Program-made: the position numbers and the translations under genes
Shown here: positions 18,085-27,133 of the stretch, piece after piece
Numbering within the stretch: position 1 is the first letter of the stretch
How the letters are laid out: each line of letters starts with the position of its first letter
Notes under the pieces: model-generated
Database searches by the model: none
The model's input: only the letters and a program-made list of their open reading frames with translations
What the model was told of the DNA's origin: nothing
NCBI GenBank assembly: GCA_964486335.1
Contig: CAZAMB010000019.1
Location: 1-64,000 of the forward strand
Direction of reading: 5' to 3'
DNA: 64,000 bases
Source of the DNA: CAZAMB01 sp964486335
GTDB taxonomy: Bacteria; Planctomycetota; Phycisphaerae; UBA1845

Positions 18085-18121
18085 CCCCCTGCACGCTCCG
18101 ACGAGCGGTGCGTACAGGGGG
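18085..18121 (-). terminator. rho-independent terminator of the zinc-finger gene
   Basis: On the minus strand, CCCCCTG pairs with CAGGGGG, then a U-G pair, ACGC with GCGT, one A-A mismatch and CCG with CGG around a 5-base loop. The sequence ACTCTTTTTC follows directly. It lies 74 bases past the stop at 18195 and before thiL, so it separates the regulator from the thiL operon. Confidence 0.75.
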
Positions 18122-18194
18122 TCAAAGGTCACATCAGCCTATCGTTCGCTTTCGTGTCCTGAATTACGCCAGATCGTCCGGGAGGCTTCCTTGG

Positions 18195-18743
18195 TCACGC
18201 CTGATACAAGCCGCGTCCCACTTTCTTCACAGAATCAATCGTTGGAAGCGCATTGCTTACGGCCTTGGTGAGGTTTGCAGAAGTGGTGTTGTAGCCCGCC
18301 TTGATGACCGCGTCGGCGATTTCCTGCGGAGAAAGCGCCTTGGCGCGCTGGCGAAGCGTCTTGACGATCATGTCTTTCAATGATCCCGAGCGTCCACCGC
18401 CCGGAGGTCGCCCCCGCCGTCCCGTGCCGGCGCGCATCACCGACATGCCCCCCATCACGCCCATCGCGTTCTCAATGCCGGCGATTTGACTGTCAAGGTG
18501 CGAACGCTGCATCAGCAGCGATTCTCGATAGGACGCCATTTCCTTGAGTACGCGCGAGGCGTCTCCCGAACCGATGGAAACTGAAAGCTGCGCCGAACGA
18601 CCGGATCCTCGTCCGACCTTGCCGCCCTTGGCTTTCTTCCGAACACCACCAGCTCCGTGAATCGTGTTGTTATGACGAGCGAGATGCGCCGCCATTGAAA
18701 ACGCACGGTCACATTTTGTACATTTGAAGGAACTCTTGGCCAT
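18195..18743 (-). CDS. C2H2 zinc-finger / AT-hook / winged-helix DNA-binding protein
   Basis: 182 residues from the ATG at 18743 with AAGGAG 9 bases upstream. Residues 8-29 form an exact classical C2H2 finger: C8-X2-C11-X3-F15-X5-L21-X2-H24-X4-H29. A basic Gly/Lys/Arg stretch (31-50) follows, then a helical, probably coiled-coil segment (about 64-92), an AT-hook core RRGRPPGGGR (109-118), and a C-terminal winged-helix domain (about 121-182; SPQEIADAVIKAGYNTTSAN, ending KKVGRGLYQA) resembling the HARE-type helix-turn-helix. Three DNA-binding modules suggest a nucleoid or transcriptional regulator. It is transcribed alone with its own terminator. Function and target are unknown. Confidence 0.85.
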   Translation of the reverse strand: MAKSSFKCTKCDRAFSMAAHLARHNNTIHGAGGVRKKAKGGKVGRGSGRSAQLSVSIGSGDASRVLKEMASYRESLLMQRSHLDSQIAGIENAMGVMGGMSVMRAGTGRRGRPPGGGRSGSLKDMIVKTLRQRAKALSPQEIADAVIKAGYNTTSANLTKAVSNALPTIDSVKKVGRGLYQA

Positions 18744-19171
18744 TTCGTTTTTCTCCTTGTGTTTGGCAAAGAACAATACTCGAAATTACTCGATGCATCA
18801 GAAATGGGCAAGCGAAACAGAAAACAAATCTAATCATCCTAACTGATAACATAACTTAGACACATTCCCCTCGCCGAAAGCGCCTTTCCTGTCAACGGAG
18901 AACTCGCCTTACAATCCAATGCCAAGCTGCACAGTCGGCAATGGTAACTATGAAATGATTCCTAAGAATGCGGATAAAATTTATTCACACTTGGTTCGCG
19001 TTCGGAAGTTCACCGAAAACCACCGCTGCCATTGAAACGACGCGCCCAGGAGAGTTTTGTTCATTAAATCAAGAGCAAACGGTTTGCCGTGTTTTTTGAC
19101 TTTCTCTGCAACAATTATTCAAGCCTGTTCACACAAAAACATGCAAGCGCCACTGCAACGCTCGTCGATTC
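18744..19171. other. AT-richer intergenic region between two minus-strand genes
   Basis: 428 bases, visibly richer in A and T than its surroundings. It holds the leader and promoter of the zinc-finger gene (18783-18811), a perfect TTGACA on the minus strand at 18895-18890 with no -10 at the right distance, and the downstream flank of the RNase R gene. I see no gene or terminator. Confidence 0.5.
18783..18811 (-). promoter_or_regulatory. putative promoter of the zinc-finger gene
   Basis: On the minus strand TTGCCC (18811-18806) and TAATTT (18788-18783) are separated by 17 bases, placing the transcript start near 18776, about 33 bases before the ATG. The match is moderate. Confidence 0.4.
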
Positions 19172-21454
19172 TCAGCCGCGACGACGCTTCTTTTTTATTG
19201 TTCTACTTCTACTCCGAGGACCTCTGCTTCCATCGTTGCGAATCGAATGGCGTGACCGGCCGGGCCTTCTCTTTTTTGGCAATGCCAATGGCCTCGAATC
19301 TCCCTTTTGGCAAACGGCGTTCGATCCAGAAATCACCAGATTGAGTTGGCGTTTTGGTATATTTATTTCGGAAATGACGACGGCCACCCTATCGCCAATG
19401 CGAAACTCCTTACCAGTTCGCTCACCGAATAAACATCCACGTTCAACGTCCGGTTCCCATCGATCATTGCCCAAACTCTCAAAACGAACCAATCCATCTA
19501 TCAGATAGTATCCCAATTGAACAAACAGTCCTGCTTGGGATATTCCTGATATGACACCCTGGAACTTCTCTCCCATTCGGCCCTGCAACAGGCGAAGAAT
19601 GAATACGAGCTTCAATTCTCGCTCTGCCGCTTCTGCGCGGCGCTCCATTGCGCTACAATGATCACCCAATGCCGCCAATTCGGATTCTGATGGACATGCC
19701 TTGGCGGGCGATGGCCCCCCGTTCCGAACGCTCATTAAAGAGTCAAGCAGACGGTGGATGATCAGGTCCGGGTATCGGCGGATCGGCGATGTGAAATGGC
19801 AGTAGTTCTCACTGGCGAGCGCAAAATGGCCGACTTTCGCAGGAGCGTATTTCGCCTGTTGCATCGAACGCAAGACCGCGAGATTGACCGCAAAGGTCTC
19901 GGGACTTTCGCGAACTGTTTCGAGCAGTTGTTGCAGATCCTTTCGGCTTGCCCTCTTAGGAAGTTGTTGCCCGAGCGATTTCACGAGGCGAAGCAGTGCA
20001 TCGCGCCGCAGGGCGTCCGGCTCTTCGTGAATTCGCCGCAGGAACGGAATCTGATTCTCAGAAAGCAATCGAGCGACAGCTTCATTGGCTTCCACCATGA
20101 ACATCTCGATGATGGTATGAGAAAAGCTCGTATCGGCAGCGGCGACATCGGTCGCTTGTCCGCTGTCATCGAGGATGAGCTCCACTTCTGGGAGGCAAAG
20201 CGCGAGCATTCCCTCTTCGCGACGTCGTGACTGGATCGCGCGGGCCAGCGTCTCCATCTCCTTCAGCAAGCGGACCACCCGGGGATCGAGCCGGCCCGGT
20301 CGTCGTTCAAGGACGGCCGTCGCTTGGCGATAAGTCAAGCGCTTCGTGGACCTGATCAGCGAGTTGGCAAACCGCGTTGAGCAGACGCGACCCTGGTGAT
20401 CGTAAGTAATGAACGCGGTCTTCGTAAGTCGTAACTGATGTTCCTGTAGCGAGCAGACGCCGTTGGACAGAACTTCGGGCAGCATGGGAATCACGATACC
20501 GGGAAGGTACACACTGTTGCCTCGTTCACGAGCTTCCACGTCGAGTGGACTTCCTTCGCCGACAAAGTGTGCCACATCCGCGATGTGAACCCCCAATTCG
20601 ATTTGCCCGTCGGCGATTTGTTCAAGTGAAATCGCGTCGTCAAAATCTCTTGCATCATCAGGATCGATCGTAATCACCGTCAGCGTGCTTAAATCGACTC
20701 GACCCGCTGTATCGCGTTTGACATCGAAGTCCGTCGCCGCGGATCGCGCCGCTTCCATGACGGCGTTGGGAAAGTCGCCGGGGAGTTGATACTGTTCGAT
20801 GACGCTCAGGGCATCGACTCCGGGTTCCCCTTCCGGGCCGAGCCGTTTGACAATCACCCCTCGCGCCGGCTTTCGATCTGTAGGAAACTCGATGATCTCA
20901 ACGACGATGCGATCGCCGCAGCGAGCCCGTTTCGCACCGGGATCATCGATCTGCACGGGCGAATGGGAAGTGGAACCATCGGGTACGACAATCCATCGCG
21001 ACGCCTGTTTCTGAAGAACACCGACGAATCGGTTCAGCCCGCGCTCTGCGATGGTCACGACTCGCCCTTCATAGAGCATCTTCCCGCCGCGTTTTCCACG
21101 CTTTCGGATTTCCACCTCGACCCGATCTCCGGTCATGGCGCCGCGCGTGCCGCTCGCAGAAACATAAATATCTCCATTCGCATAGGGAACATCGGACGTG
21201 ACGAAACCGAAACCGCGGGGATGGGCTCGAAAAGTGCCGAAGCACCGACGGGGCGGCTCAGGAAGACGAATGGTTTTCCGAGGGCCGACGACGAGGCGAC
21301 CGGCCCGCAACAGCGCCTCATAGGCATCATGGAGTTCGTTTTGATCGCCTTCTTCGACGCCGAGTCGCTCCGCGAGCTCGTCCAATGCGACCGGTTGATA
21401 CCCTTTCGCCTGCACCAGTTTGAGGATACGCTCGGCAAATGCGTCGGACGGCAT
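19172..21454 (-). CDS. rnr: ribonuclease R
   Basis: 760 residues, normal for RNase R. It is a processive 3'-5' exoribonuclease able to degrade structured RNA. Domains in order: an N-terminal winged helix (about 1-62), cold-shock domains (about 70-225, with GFGFVTSDV and GDRVEVEI), the RNB catalytic domain with the metal-binding ITIDPDDARDFDDA (about 260-273), IADVAHFVGEGSPLD and HFTSPIRRYPDLIIHRLL, an S1 domain (about 635-715), and a basic tail rich in Arg, Ser and Lys ending KKKRRRG. GGGAG lies 10 bases before the ATG. Confidence 0.95.
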   Translation of the reverse strand: MPSDAFAERILKLVQAKGYQPVALDELAERLGVEEGDQNELHDAYEALLRAGRLVVGPRKTIRLPEPPRRCFGTFRAHPRGFGFVTSDVPYANGDIYVSASGTRGAMTGDRVEVEIRKRGKRGGKMLYEGRVVTIAERGLNRFVGVLQKQASRWIVVPDGSTSHSPVQIDDPGAKRARCGDRIVVEIIEFPTDRKPARGVIVKRLGPEGEPGVDALSVIEQYQLPGDFPNAVMEAARSAATDFDVKRDTAGRVDLSTLTVITIDPDDARDFDDAISLEQIADGQIELGVHIADVAHFVGEGSPLDVEARERGNSVYLPGIVIPMLPEVLSNGVCSLQEHQLRLTKTAFITYDHQGRVCSTRFANSLIRSTKRLTYRQATAVLERRPGRLDPRVVRLLKEMETLARAIQSRRREEGMLALCLPEVELILDDSGQATDVAAADTSFSHTIIEMFMVEANEAVARLLSENQIPFLRRIHEEPDALRRDALLRLVKSLGQQLPKRASRKDLQQLLETVRESPETFAVNLAVLRSMQQAKYAPAKVGHFALASENYCHFTSPIRRYPDLIIHRLLDSLMSVRNGGPSPAKACPSESELAALGDHCSAMERRAEAAERELKLVFILRLLQGRMGEKFQGVISGISQAGLFVQLGYYLIDGLVRFESLGNDRWEPDVERGCLFGERTGKEFRIGDRVAVVISEINIPKRQLNLVISGSNAVCQKGDSRPLALPKKRRPGRSRHSIRNDGSRGPRSRSRTIKKKRRRG

Positions 21455-21521
21455 TCAATGACTCCCGAAGTCCGACGAAACGTGATCAACAAGTATGGAT
21501 GAACAGGAAGGTGACGCCGCC

Positions 21522-21857
21522 ATGGACGAGATTCTAGAACTGGCCGGGAAACTCGGCAAACGAATCGCCGAGGATGGGCGAGCAATGCAGATGATGTCGG
21601 CCAGGGACGCGATGGAAAAGAGCCTTTCCGATCGACAGCTCCTGAGTGAGTATGAAGACCACCAGCAGAAGCTGTATGAGCTGGAGTCCGCTGGAAAGCC
21701 CATAGAGCCCGATGACAAGCGAAAACTGGCTGCCTTGCACGCCAAGGTCGTTGGCAGCCCCGTCATCAAGCAATTACTCAAAGCCCAGGCCGATTTTCTG
21801 GAATTGATGAACGCGGTTTCACAACGGATTGAGCACGAGGCGCTCGGAGGAACCTAG
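21522..21857 (+). CDS. YlbF/YmcA-family protein
   Basis: 111 residues from the ATG at 21522, preceded by GGAAGG about 12 bases upstream; the in-frame ATG at 21495 would add nine residues and has no ribosome site. It is an all-helical, highly charged protein with family features: KSLSDRQLLSEYEDHQQKLYE, then SPVIKQLLKAQADFLELMN. In Bacillus, YlbF, YmcA and YaaT form a complex that directs RNase Y cleavage. It lies divergent from RNase R, which makes an RNA-decay role attractive but unproven. Its 3' end overlaps the convergent glycosyltransferase gene by 39 bases. Confidence 0.75.
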   Translation: MDEILELAGKLGKRIAEDGRAMQMMSARDAMEKSLSDRQLLSEYEDHQQKLYELESAGKPIEPDDKRKLAALHAKVVGSPVIKQLLKAQADFLELMNAVSQRIEHEALGGT

Positions 21858-22946
21858 CGGCCTCTTGGCAACTGTGGAACTCGCCAAACACCTCACGCCC
21901 CGTGGAATCTCCCGCTCGATGGCGTCAAGTACGGACTCGATGTCGGACTTGGGCATCCGTTGTATGACGCCCCGAAAGCTCTCCATCCGCTCCACAAATC
22001 GATCGATGGCGTTCGTAGTCAGCGGCGCAATCGCCATTCCAACGCCGAGTTTCTCGACATAATGCGCATTGAGAAGTTGCTCATATTGCCTTGCAACGGG
22101 AATAAGCAGCATCGGTTTTTCAAAGTGCAGGCATTCACAGACCAGACTATGCCCGGCGGATGCGATGACCGCGGAACAGCCTGCCAAATCGGAGAGGAAT
22201 GCGTCGGAGCAGAATGGATTGAATTCAGTTGTGCCGCGACGACCAATCTCGCTGAAACCGTAGGCGCGAATGGGTATACGATTGTATTCAGCAAGCACTC
22301 GTTGCATGCCAACGTTTTCACCACCGGCTCCCTTGTACGCGAGCAGATAGCCACCCTGAGTCGGCTTCTTCGCGTACACCTCCGGCCGCAGAATCGGCTT
22401 CAACATGGTCGTCGGGTGGAATCGAATCGGCGCTTGAATGAACGATGTAATGAGGTATCGCCGAGCGCCCCCGTAATACATGCGAATCGCAAGGTATGCG
22501 TTCAGCGCATCCGCGCTGAATCCTGACGGATGCTCTACGTCGCAATGCGTCAGCAGATGCTGATTGTCGAGACTGACGTAGGGAACGCCATGGCGACGAG
22601 CCCAAAAGGCCGTAAACGGCTCGAAATCGGTAATCACGAGTTCGGGCTCGTAAGCCGAGAGCATGCGCTTGAGCGCGCCGTTGGAGGCCCGCAGCGAAGA
22701 AAACGCCGCCTGAATGTTGCGGACAATCGTTTCAACGATTTCCGCGCGACCTTCGCGGTAAATCGTCATCAGGCCGAGCACTTCATGAACCTGATCGGGA
22801 AAGCGCGGCCGAAGGTAGTCCAAAGCTCGATTGCTGCAAACGAAGCGAACTTCATGCCCGCGTTTCATGAGACCCTCGCCGACGCTATGCGCGCGGACGG
22901 CGTGGCCGAATCCGTCTCCCGAAACTGCGTAGGCAATCCGCGCCAT
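21819..22946 (-). CDS. glycosyltransferase, MJ1255/VC2487-like (GT-B fold)
   Basis: 375 residues. It begins MARIAYAVSGDGFGHAVRA, the glycine-rich nucleotide-sugar transferase start seen in MJ1255-type proteins. YVSLDNQHLL follows at about 124-133, and the C-terminal donor-binding part has CSAVIASAGHSLVCECLHF and KPMLLIPVARQYEQLLNA (about 265-300), as in MurG/UGT-like enzymes. There is no membrane helix. Donor and acceptor are unknown. It is transcribed alone; its stop lies inside the convergent YlbF-like gene. Confidence 0.8.
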   Translation of the reverse strand: MARIAYAVSGDGFGHAVRAHSVGEGLMKRGHEVRFVCSNRALDYLRPRFPDQVHEVLGLMTIYREGRAEIVETIVRNIQAAFSSLRASNGALKRMLSAYEPELVITDFEPFTAFWARRHGVPYVSLDNQHLLTHCDVEHPSGFSADALNAYLAIRMYYGGARRYLITSFIQAPIRFHPTTMLKPILRPEVYAKKPTQGGYLLAYKGAGGENVGMQRVLAEYNRIPIRAYGFSEIGRRGTTEFNPFCSDAFLSDLAGCSAVIASAGHSLVCECLHFEKPMLLIPVARQYEQLLNAHYVEKLGVGMAIAPLTTNAIDRFVERMESFRGVIQRMPKSDIESVLDAIEREIPRGVRCLASSTVAKRPLGSSERLVLNPL

Positions 22947-23256
22947 GGTCCGTGGTTCTACTGAAAGAACCCCGTGGACTCAAGCCTCGAAGTGTATGGC
23001 CATGCTGCACCGTCGTCTGCGTTGAACCGGTTCCAATAACAAGTTGCTTTTCATCATCCTCAGGCAAGTCCGAAGCCCCAGCGCGACTTGGCAACCGTAA
23101 TGGATGGAAGAGCAATCAGCGACCGCTGCCGCAAACCTGGACGAGGGGCCGAATCGCCGCTCACTAACAACGCCACATCGCCCGCCTCATTTGTCCACGG
23201 AGGTCCTAAGGCCGACCCTGCACTCCGAACCACGACAATGAAAAAAACGCGTCAGT
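22947..23256. other. intergenic region, no gene seen
   Basis: 310 bases between two minus-strand genes. Short open frames exist on both strands but have no ribosome site and no recognisable protein. No clear promoter or terminator is seen. Confidence 0.5.
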
Positions 23257-25326
23257 TCATCGCTTCAGAATCTCTTGTGCAAGTGATTCCGCATCATATA
23301 CCTTGCGTAACGCCTCGATGATCGCCCTCGTGTCGACCGAAACCGCCCGGCCCTGCTCCTCGGTGTACGCAATGTCAAGAACGAGGCTCTGGATGTTGCC
23401 GTCAAAAATCAATCCGACGACTTCGCCCCTCTTGTTGATGACCGGACTCCCCGAGTTGCCGCCGATGATGTCGGCCGTGCAGACGAAATTGAACGGCGTA
23501 TCGAGATTCAACTTGTCCTTGCGATCCCACCAGCGTTGCGGGAGATCGAAGCCCTTTTGACCCTTCCGTTCCGTCGCCCGCTTGTACAAACCATCAAACG
23601 TCGTAAATGGAGCGATGGTGACGCCGCCTTCGGAGTAGCCTTTCACCGGTCCGAACGCCAACCGCAGCGTGAACGTCGCGTCGGGATAAACATCTTCCCC
23701 GTTAACCGCGAAATGCGCGGCCGCGATCTTAGCGTAGGCGTCCTTTTCCGCGCCTTCGATCTCATCTTCATATTTCTTTCGCCACTTGCGGGCGTCGGGA
23801 TCAAGTTCGACGGCCAGTTGGATCATCGGGTCGGTCGACGCGGCGATTGCGGCGGTTCCCCCCTCGGAAAGCGCCTTTCGAACGGCGATGTCCTTGAGCT
23901 TCGTGCCGCGAACCAGTGATTCCGCCCGTGCTTTCGGCGACATCCCGCCAAGCGCCTTTTGTGTTGCCGGATCGTCGCCGCCGAACATCTCAACCATGTA
24001 GGAAAGGCTGCTGGCGATTCGGTCAACCTCCAGATCCTCATAGATCGGCTTGGGCGAAAAAAGATCGAGGTAAAGCGAGTCAAGATTGGCGTCGGAATAT
24101 TCCCGAAGTCGCTCGGCGTTGGGCTTCTGCTTCTCCTCGGCCAGTCGGACAAGATGCCGAGCAATGCCGAACATATCGGAACTGATGCCCACCCGATTTC
24201 GAAGATAAAACTCGCGATACTTCGACAGCGTCGTCGCAACCTGATCCCACGCATCACCCCATTGCCCTTTGAAATCGGGATTGGCGTTGACGGCATCGCG
24301 CAGCTTCTTTTCCTCGGCTTCTTTCTTTTTCATGATCGCCGGGTCCTGCAAGCCGGCGAGAATACCGGTTCGTGCCTTGCGGCCATTCTGAACGCCGAAC
24401 AGGTCGCCGCTGGCGATCCGCTCGAACTCAGAATTCCGCGCGGAAAACGTCTGAAGTTGAACCTCGCGCCGCCACAGTCGTTGCATCGTGAGCGGGGCTT
24501 CATAATCACGCATGAACTTGAGATGATCGACCGTGTTTAGTCGCTGGGTTCGGCCCGGATGACCGACGACGAACACCAGTTCGCCGTCCGACGATCCGTT
24601 CTCGCTCCATTTCAGGTAATGCTCCGGCTTGTAGGGCTTGCCGTCCTCATAGACACGGAAAAAGCACATGTCGAGGTCGTAACGCGGATACTCGAAATTG
24701 TCGTTGTCGCCGCCGAAAAAAGCGATATCCTGCTCCGGCGCCATTACAAGCCGAACGTCGGTGAATCGCTTGTACTGATAAAGATGATACCGTCCGCCCT
24801 TGTACAGCGTGACCACTTGGCAGTCGAGCTTCGTCGCGTCCTCGCACTCCTTCTCGACCGTCGAGATCATCTTCCGCCGAGCGGTGTTGGCATCGGCCGT
24901 CGACATGCCCGGCGACACCGCGCCATTGATCCGCTCCGTGAGGTCTTCAATGGCCCATAGTACGTTGACCTCCAGATCGGGACACTTCACTTCTTCGTCA
25001 CGCGTTTTAGCAAAGAACCCTGTCTTGAGCAGGTTTTTCTCCGGCGTGCTCAACTTTTCGAGGTCGTCCGAACCAACGTGGTGATTGGTCATCACCAGTC
25101 CGTCGGCCGAAATGAACGACGCCGATCCCCCGGTATTGAACCGTATCGCCGATTTTTGAACGTGTTCAAGCCACTGCGCCGTCGGTTCAAACCCGTACTT
25201 TTCCTTCAACTCCTTGCTCGGCGGCTTGGTGAACAGCCACATCCCTTCGTCGGCGCGAGCAGACAGAATACTCGAAAACAGAACAACGCCGACGACCGAC
25301 GTTCGAACAACCAGTCGGAACTTCAT
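23257..25326 (-). CDS. S46-family dipeptidyl-peptidase (DPP7/DPP11 type)
   Basis: 689 residues from the ATG at 25326 with AAAGGA upstream. A signal peptide (about 1-25, cleaving near SARADEG) points to export. These enzymes release dipeptides from peptide N-termini in the periplasm. The chymotrypsin-like triad is visible: His in VMTNHHVG (82/83), Asp in FGGDNDNFEYPRYDLD (about 215-230) and Ser625 in GGNSGSP. At the position 18 residues after the Ser, where DPP11 has the Arg that selects acidic residues, this protein has Gly (FDGN), as DPP7 does, so a hydrophobic P1 preference is likely. No operon partner is evident. Confidence 0.9.
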   Translation of the reverse strand: MKFRLVVRTSVVGVVLFSSILSARADEGMWLFTKPPSKELKEKYGFEPTAQWLEHVQKSAIRFNTGGSASFISADGLVMTNHHVGSDDLEKLSTPEKNLLKTGFFAKTRDEEVKCPDLEVNVLWAIEDLTERINGAVSPGMSTADANTARRKMISTVEKECEDATKLDCQVVTLYKGGRYHLYQYKRFTDVRLVMAPEQDIAFFGGDNDNFEYPRYDLDMCFFRVYEDGKPYKPEHYLKWSENGSSDGELVFVVGHPGRTQRLNTVDHLKFMRDYEAPLTMQRLWRREVQLQTFSARNSEFERIASGDLFGVQNGRKARTGILAGLQDPAIMKKKEAEEKKLRDAVNANPDFKGQWGDAWDQVATTLSKYREFYLRNRVGISSDMFGIARHLVRLAEEKQKPNAERLREYSDANLDSLYLDLFSPKPIYEDLEVDRIASSLSYMVEMFGGDDPATQKALGGMSPKARAESLVRGTKLKDIAVRKALSEGGTAAIAASTDPMIQLAVELDPDARKWRKKYEDEIEGAEKDAYAKIAAAHFAVNGEDVYPDATFTLRLAFGPVKGYSEGGVTIAPFTTFDGLYKRATERKGQKGFDLPQRWWDRKDKLNLDTPFNFVCTADIIGGNSGSPVINKRGEVVGLIFDGNIQSLVLDIAYTEEQGRAVSVDTRAIIEALRKVYDAESLAQEILKR

Positions 25327-25460
25327 GTCACGAATCCTTTTCAAATGTCCCACAAACGCGGATAAAAACGCCGCCAACATTATGACGGTTGGGGCAGGTT
25401 CTTAACAGAGGAAAGTAAGGATGGACAAGTTCCGACGCCGTTCCGAGGAGTATCAAAGTC

Positions 25461-25721
25461 TCAGGCCGTGGCCAGGGCAGCGAACTTCGGAGATAGGTAC
25501 TCCACGCAACTATCGAGGGTAGCCAACTTGGGGTAGTCTTCCTTGGGCACTTCAATTTTGTACCGCTTGCGAAGCTCCATCACAATGTCCAGGAAGTCCA
25601 TCGAATCCAAATCAAGCTGGTCGCGTAGCCGCACATCGTCCTTCACATCCGAAACGTCCGCGTCCGGAGCGACCACAGTGATGATCCCTATGACAATGTC
25701 TCTGACGGCCTGATCGGGCAT
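25461..25721 (-). CDS. acyl carrier protein
   Basis: 86 residues from the ATG at 25721 with AAAGGA about 11 bases upstream; the frame runs further upstream without typical ACP sequence. The phosphopantetheine attachment serine is Ser40 in DLDSMDFLDIV. The protein is acidic and four-helical as expected. It lies 65 bases after a KAS II-type synthase on the same strand, so this is probably a dedicated carrier and condensing pair. No fabD, fabG or fabZ is nearby, so it may not be the housekeeping ACP. Confidence 0.9.
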   Translation of the reverse strand: MPDQAVRDIVIGIITVVAPDADVSDVKDDVRLRDQLDLDSMDFLDIVMELRKRYKIEVPKEDYPKLATLDSCVEYLSPKFAALATA

Positions 25722-25786
25722 CCCTTCGTTAGTCCTTTCAATTGGCTTTCCGCTCGGCGAGTCACGGCCTACCGAGTCCCCGCACT

Positions 25787-27025
25787 CTAATCGATAAAAC
25801 GCCGAGCGACAACCGCCGAGTTGATCCCCAGCATCCCAAACGAATTGTTGAGAATCGTGTCTACCCTCCCGACCGTTATGGGCTGCCCGATCACGAGATT
25901 TCGCACCAAGCATCGCGGGTCCGGATTGGTCAGGTTGATCGTCGGGTGGATCACGCCGTCATCGAACGAACCGAGGTTGCCCGCCAGTTCCAGCGCGCCC
26001 GCCGCCCCCATTGCATGACCAATAAAGCTTTTCGTGTTGTTGACGTGAACCCGCTTGAAATCACCAAACACTTGCCGAAGCGCCGTCGATTCCTGGATGT
26101 CGCCCGTTTCTGTTGCCGTCGCGTGCGTGCTGACAATATCCACCTCGTCAGGACCGAGGTTCGCGCGTTCCAGCGCCAGCCGCATGCACTCCGCAACCCG
26201 CTCCGGATTCGGAAGCACCGGGTCAATCGCGTCTGAGTTCATCGCATATCCGGCCACCTCGGCGATGATTCTCGCGCCGCGCCGCCGCGCGTCGCCCAGC
26301 CGCTCCAATACAAACAGGCAGCCTCCCTCGGATACGACGATTCCGTTGCGTGCCATGTCGAACGGCCGACTCGCCTGCGTCGGATCGTCGTGCCAGGCAA
26401 GGGCGTTTTCCGCCGCGAAACTCGCAAAAATCCCGAATGAGTGAATCGCCTCCGACACGCCGCCCGCCAACGCCACGTCCACTTCGCCCAGGCGGAGCAT
26501 TTGCACACCCTGAATCAAGCCCGCATTGCCCGCCGCACATGCAGCGCCGATGGTGTAGTGCGGACCGCTCATCGAGAGATTGACCGTCACTTCTCCTGCC
26601 GGGTTGTTGGCCACGGTTCGAGGGTTGTGATGATGCGACCAGTATTTCGTGTCGTAGTCGTATTGCCGGATGACGTCGATTTCGTTCTCCGTCTCGACCG
26701 TTCCGTGCTCTGTGATCCCCACAAACGTGCCCACGCGCGATCGGTTCAGCGTCGCCGGGTTCATCCCCGCGTGGGCAAAGGCCTCATGGGCACAGTAAAT
26801 CGAAATCGCTCCCGCCCGCGTCCCGCGACGGCGGTCCTTGCGCGACTGATACTTCTGCTCGTCGAACCCGCAAACACCGGCCAGCACCTTGCCCATGAAC
26901 CGGGTTTCCATGACACGGACCCCGGATCGGCCTGCCAGCAGATTGCGGCGATACTCGTCAAGCGAATCGCCGTTCGGCGATGTTAGGCCGACGCCCGTGA
27001 TGACTATCCGATCAGTTAATGACAT
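25787..27025 (-). CDS. beta-ketoacyl-ACP synthase (KAS II/FabF type)
   Basis: 412 residues, the FabF length. The catalytic Cys163 is in YTIGAACAAGNAG, His301 in VSTHATATETGD, and Lys332 with His337 in NTKSFIGHAMGAAGALE, so the Cys-His-His set is complete and activity is expected. It condenses malonyl-ACP with an acyl chain. It precedes the acp gene on the same strand and follows an OleD-like reductase with a gap of 108 bases. The isolated KS plus ACP suggests secondary fatty-acid or polyketide chemistry rather than primary synthesis. Confidence 0.9.
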   Translation of the reverse strand: MSLTDRIVITGVGLTSPNGDSLDEYRRNLLAGRSGVRVMETRFMGKVLAGVCGFDEQKYQSRKDRRRGTRAGAISIYCAHEAFAHAGMNPATLNRSRVGTFVGITEHGTVETENEIDVIRQYDYDTKYWSHHHNPRTVANNPAGEVTVNLSMSGPHYTIGAACAAGNAGLIQGVQMLRLGEVDVALAGGVSEAIHSFGIFASFAAENALAWHDDPTQASRPFDMARNGIVVSEGGCLFVLERLGDARRRGARIIAEVAGYAMNSDAIDPVLPNPERVAECMRLALERANLGPDEVDIVSTHATATETGDIQESTALRQVFGDFKRVHVNNTKSFIGHAMGAAGALELAGNLGSFDDGVIHPTINLTNPDPRCLVRNLVIGQPITVGRVDTILNNSFGMLGINSAVVARRFID

Positions 27026-27133
27026 TTTCCACCGCGCCCGGGAATTCTCGCCGCCTCAGTCTGCCGCGAGGCTAGTCAGCAACCAAACCACCTATCCTAG
27101 CAAATCGGCTCACCGTTGAAACCTGCCACGTCG

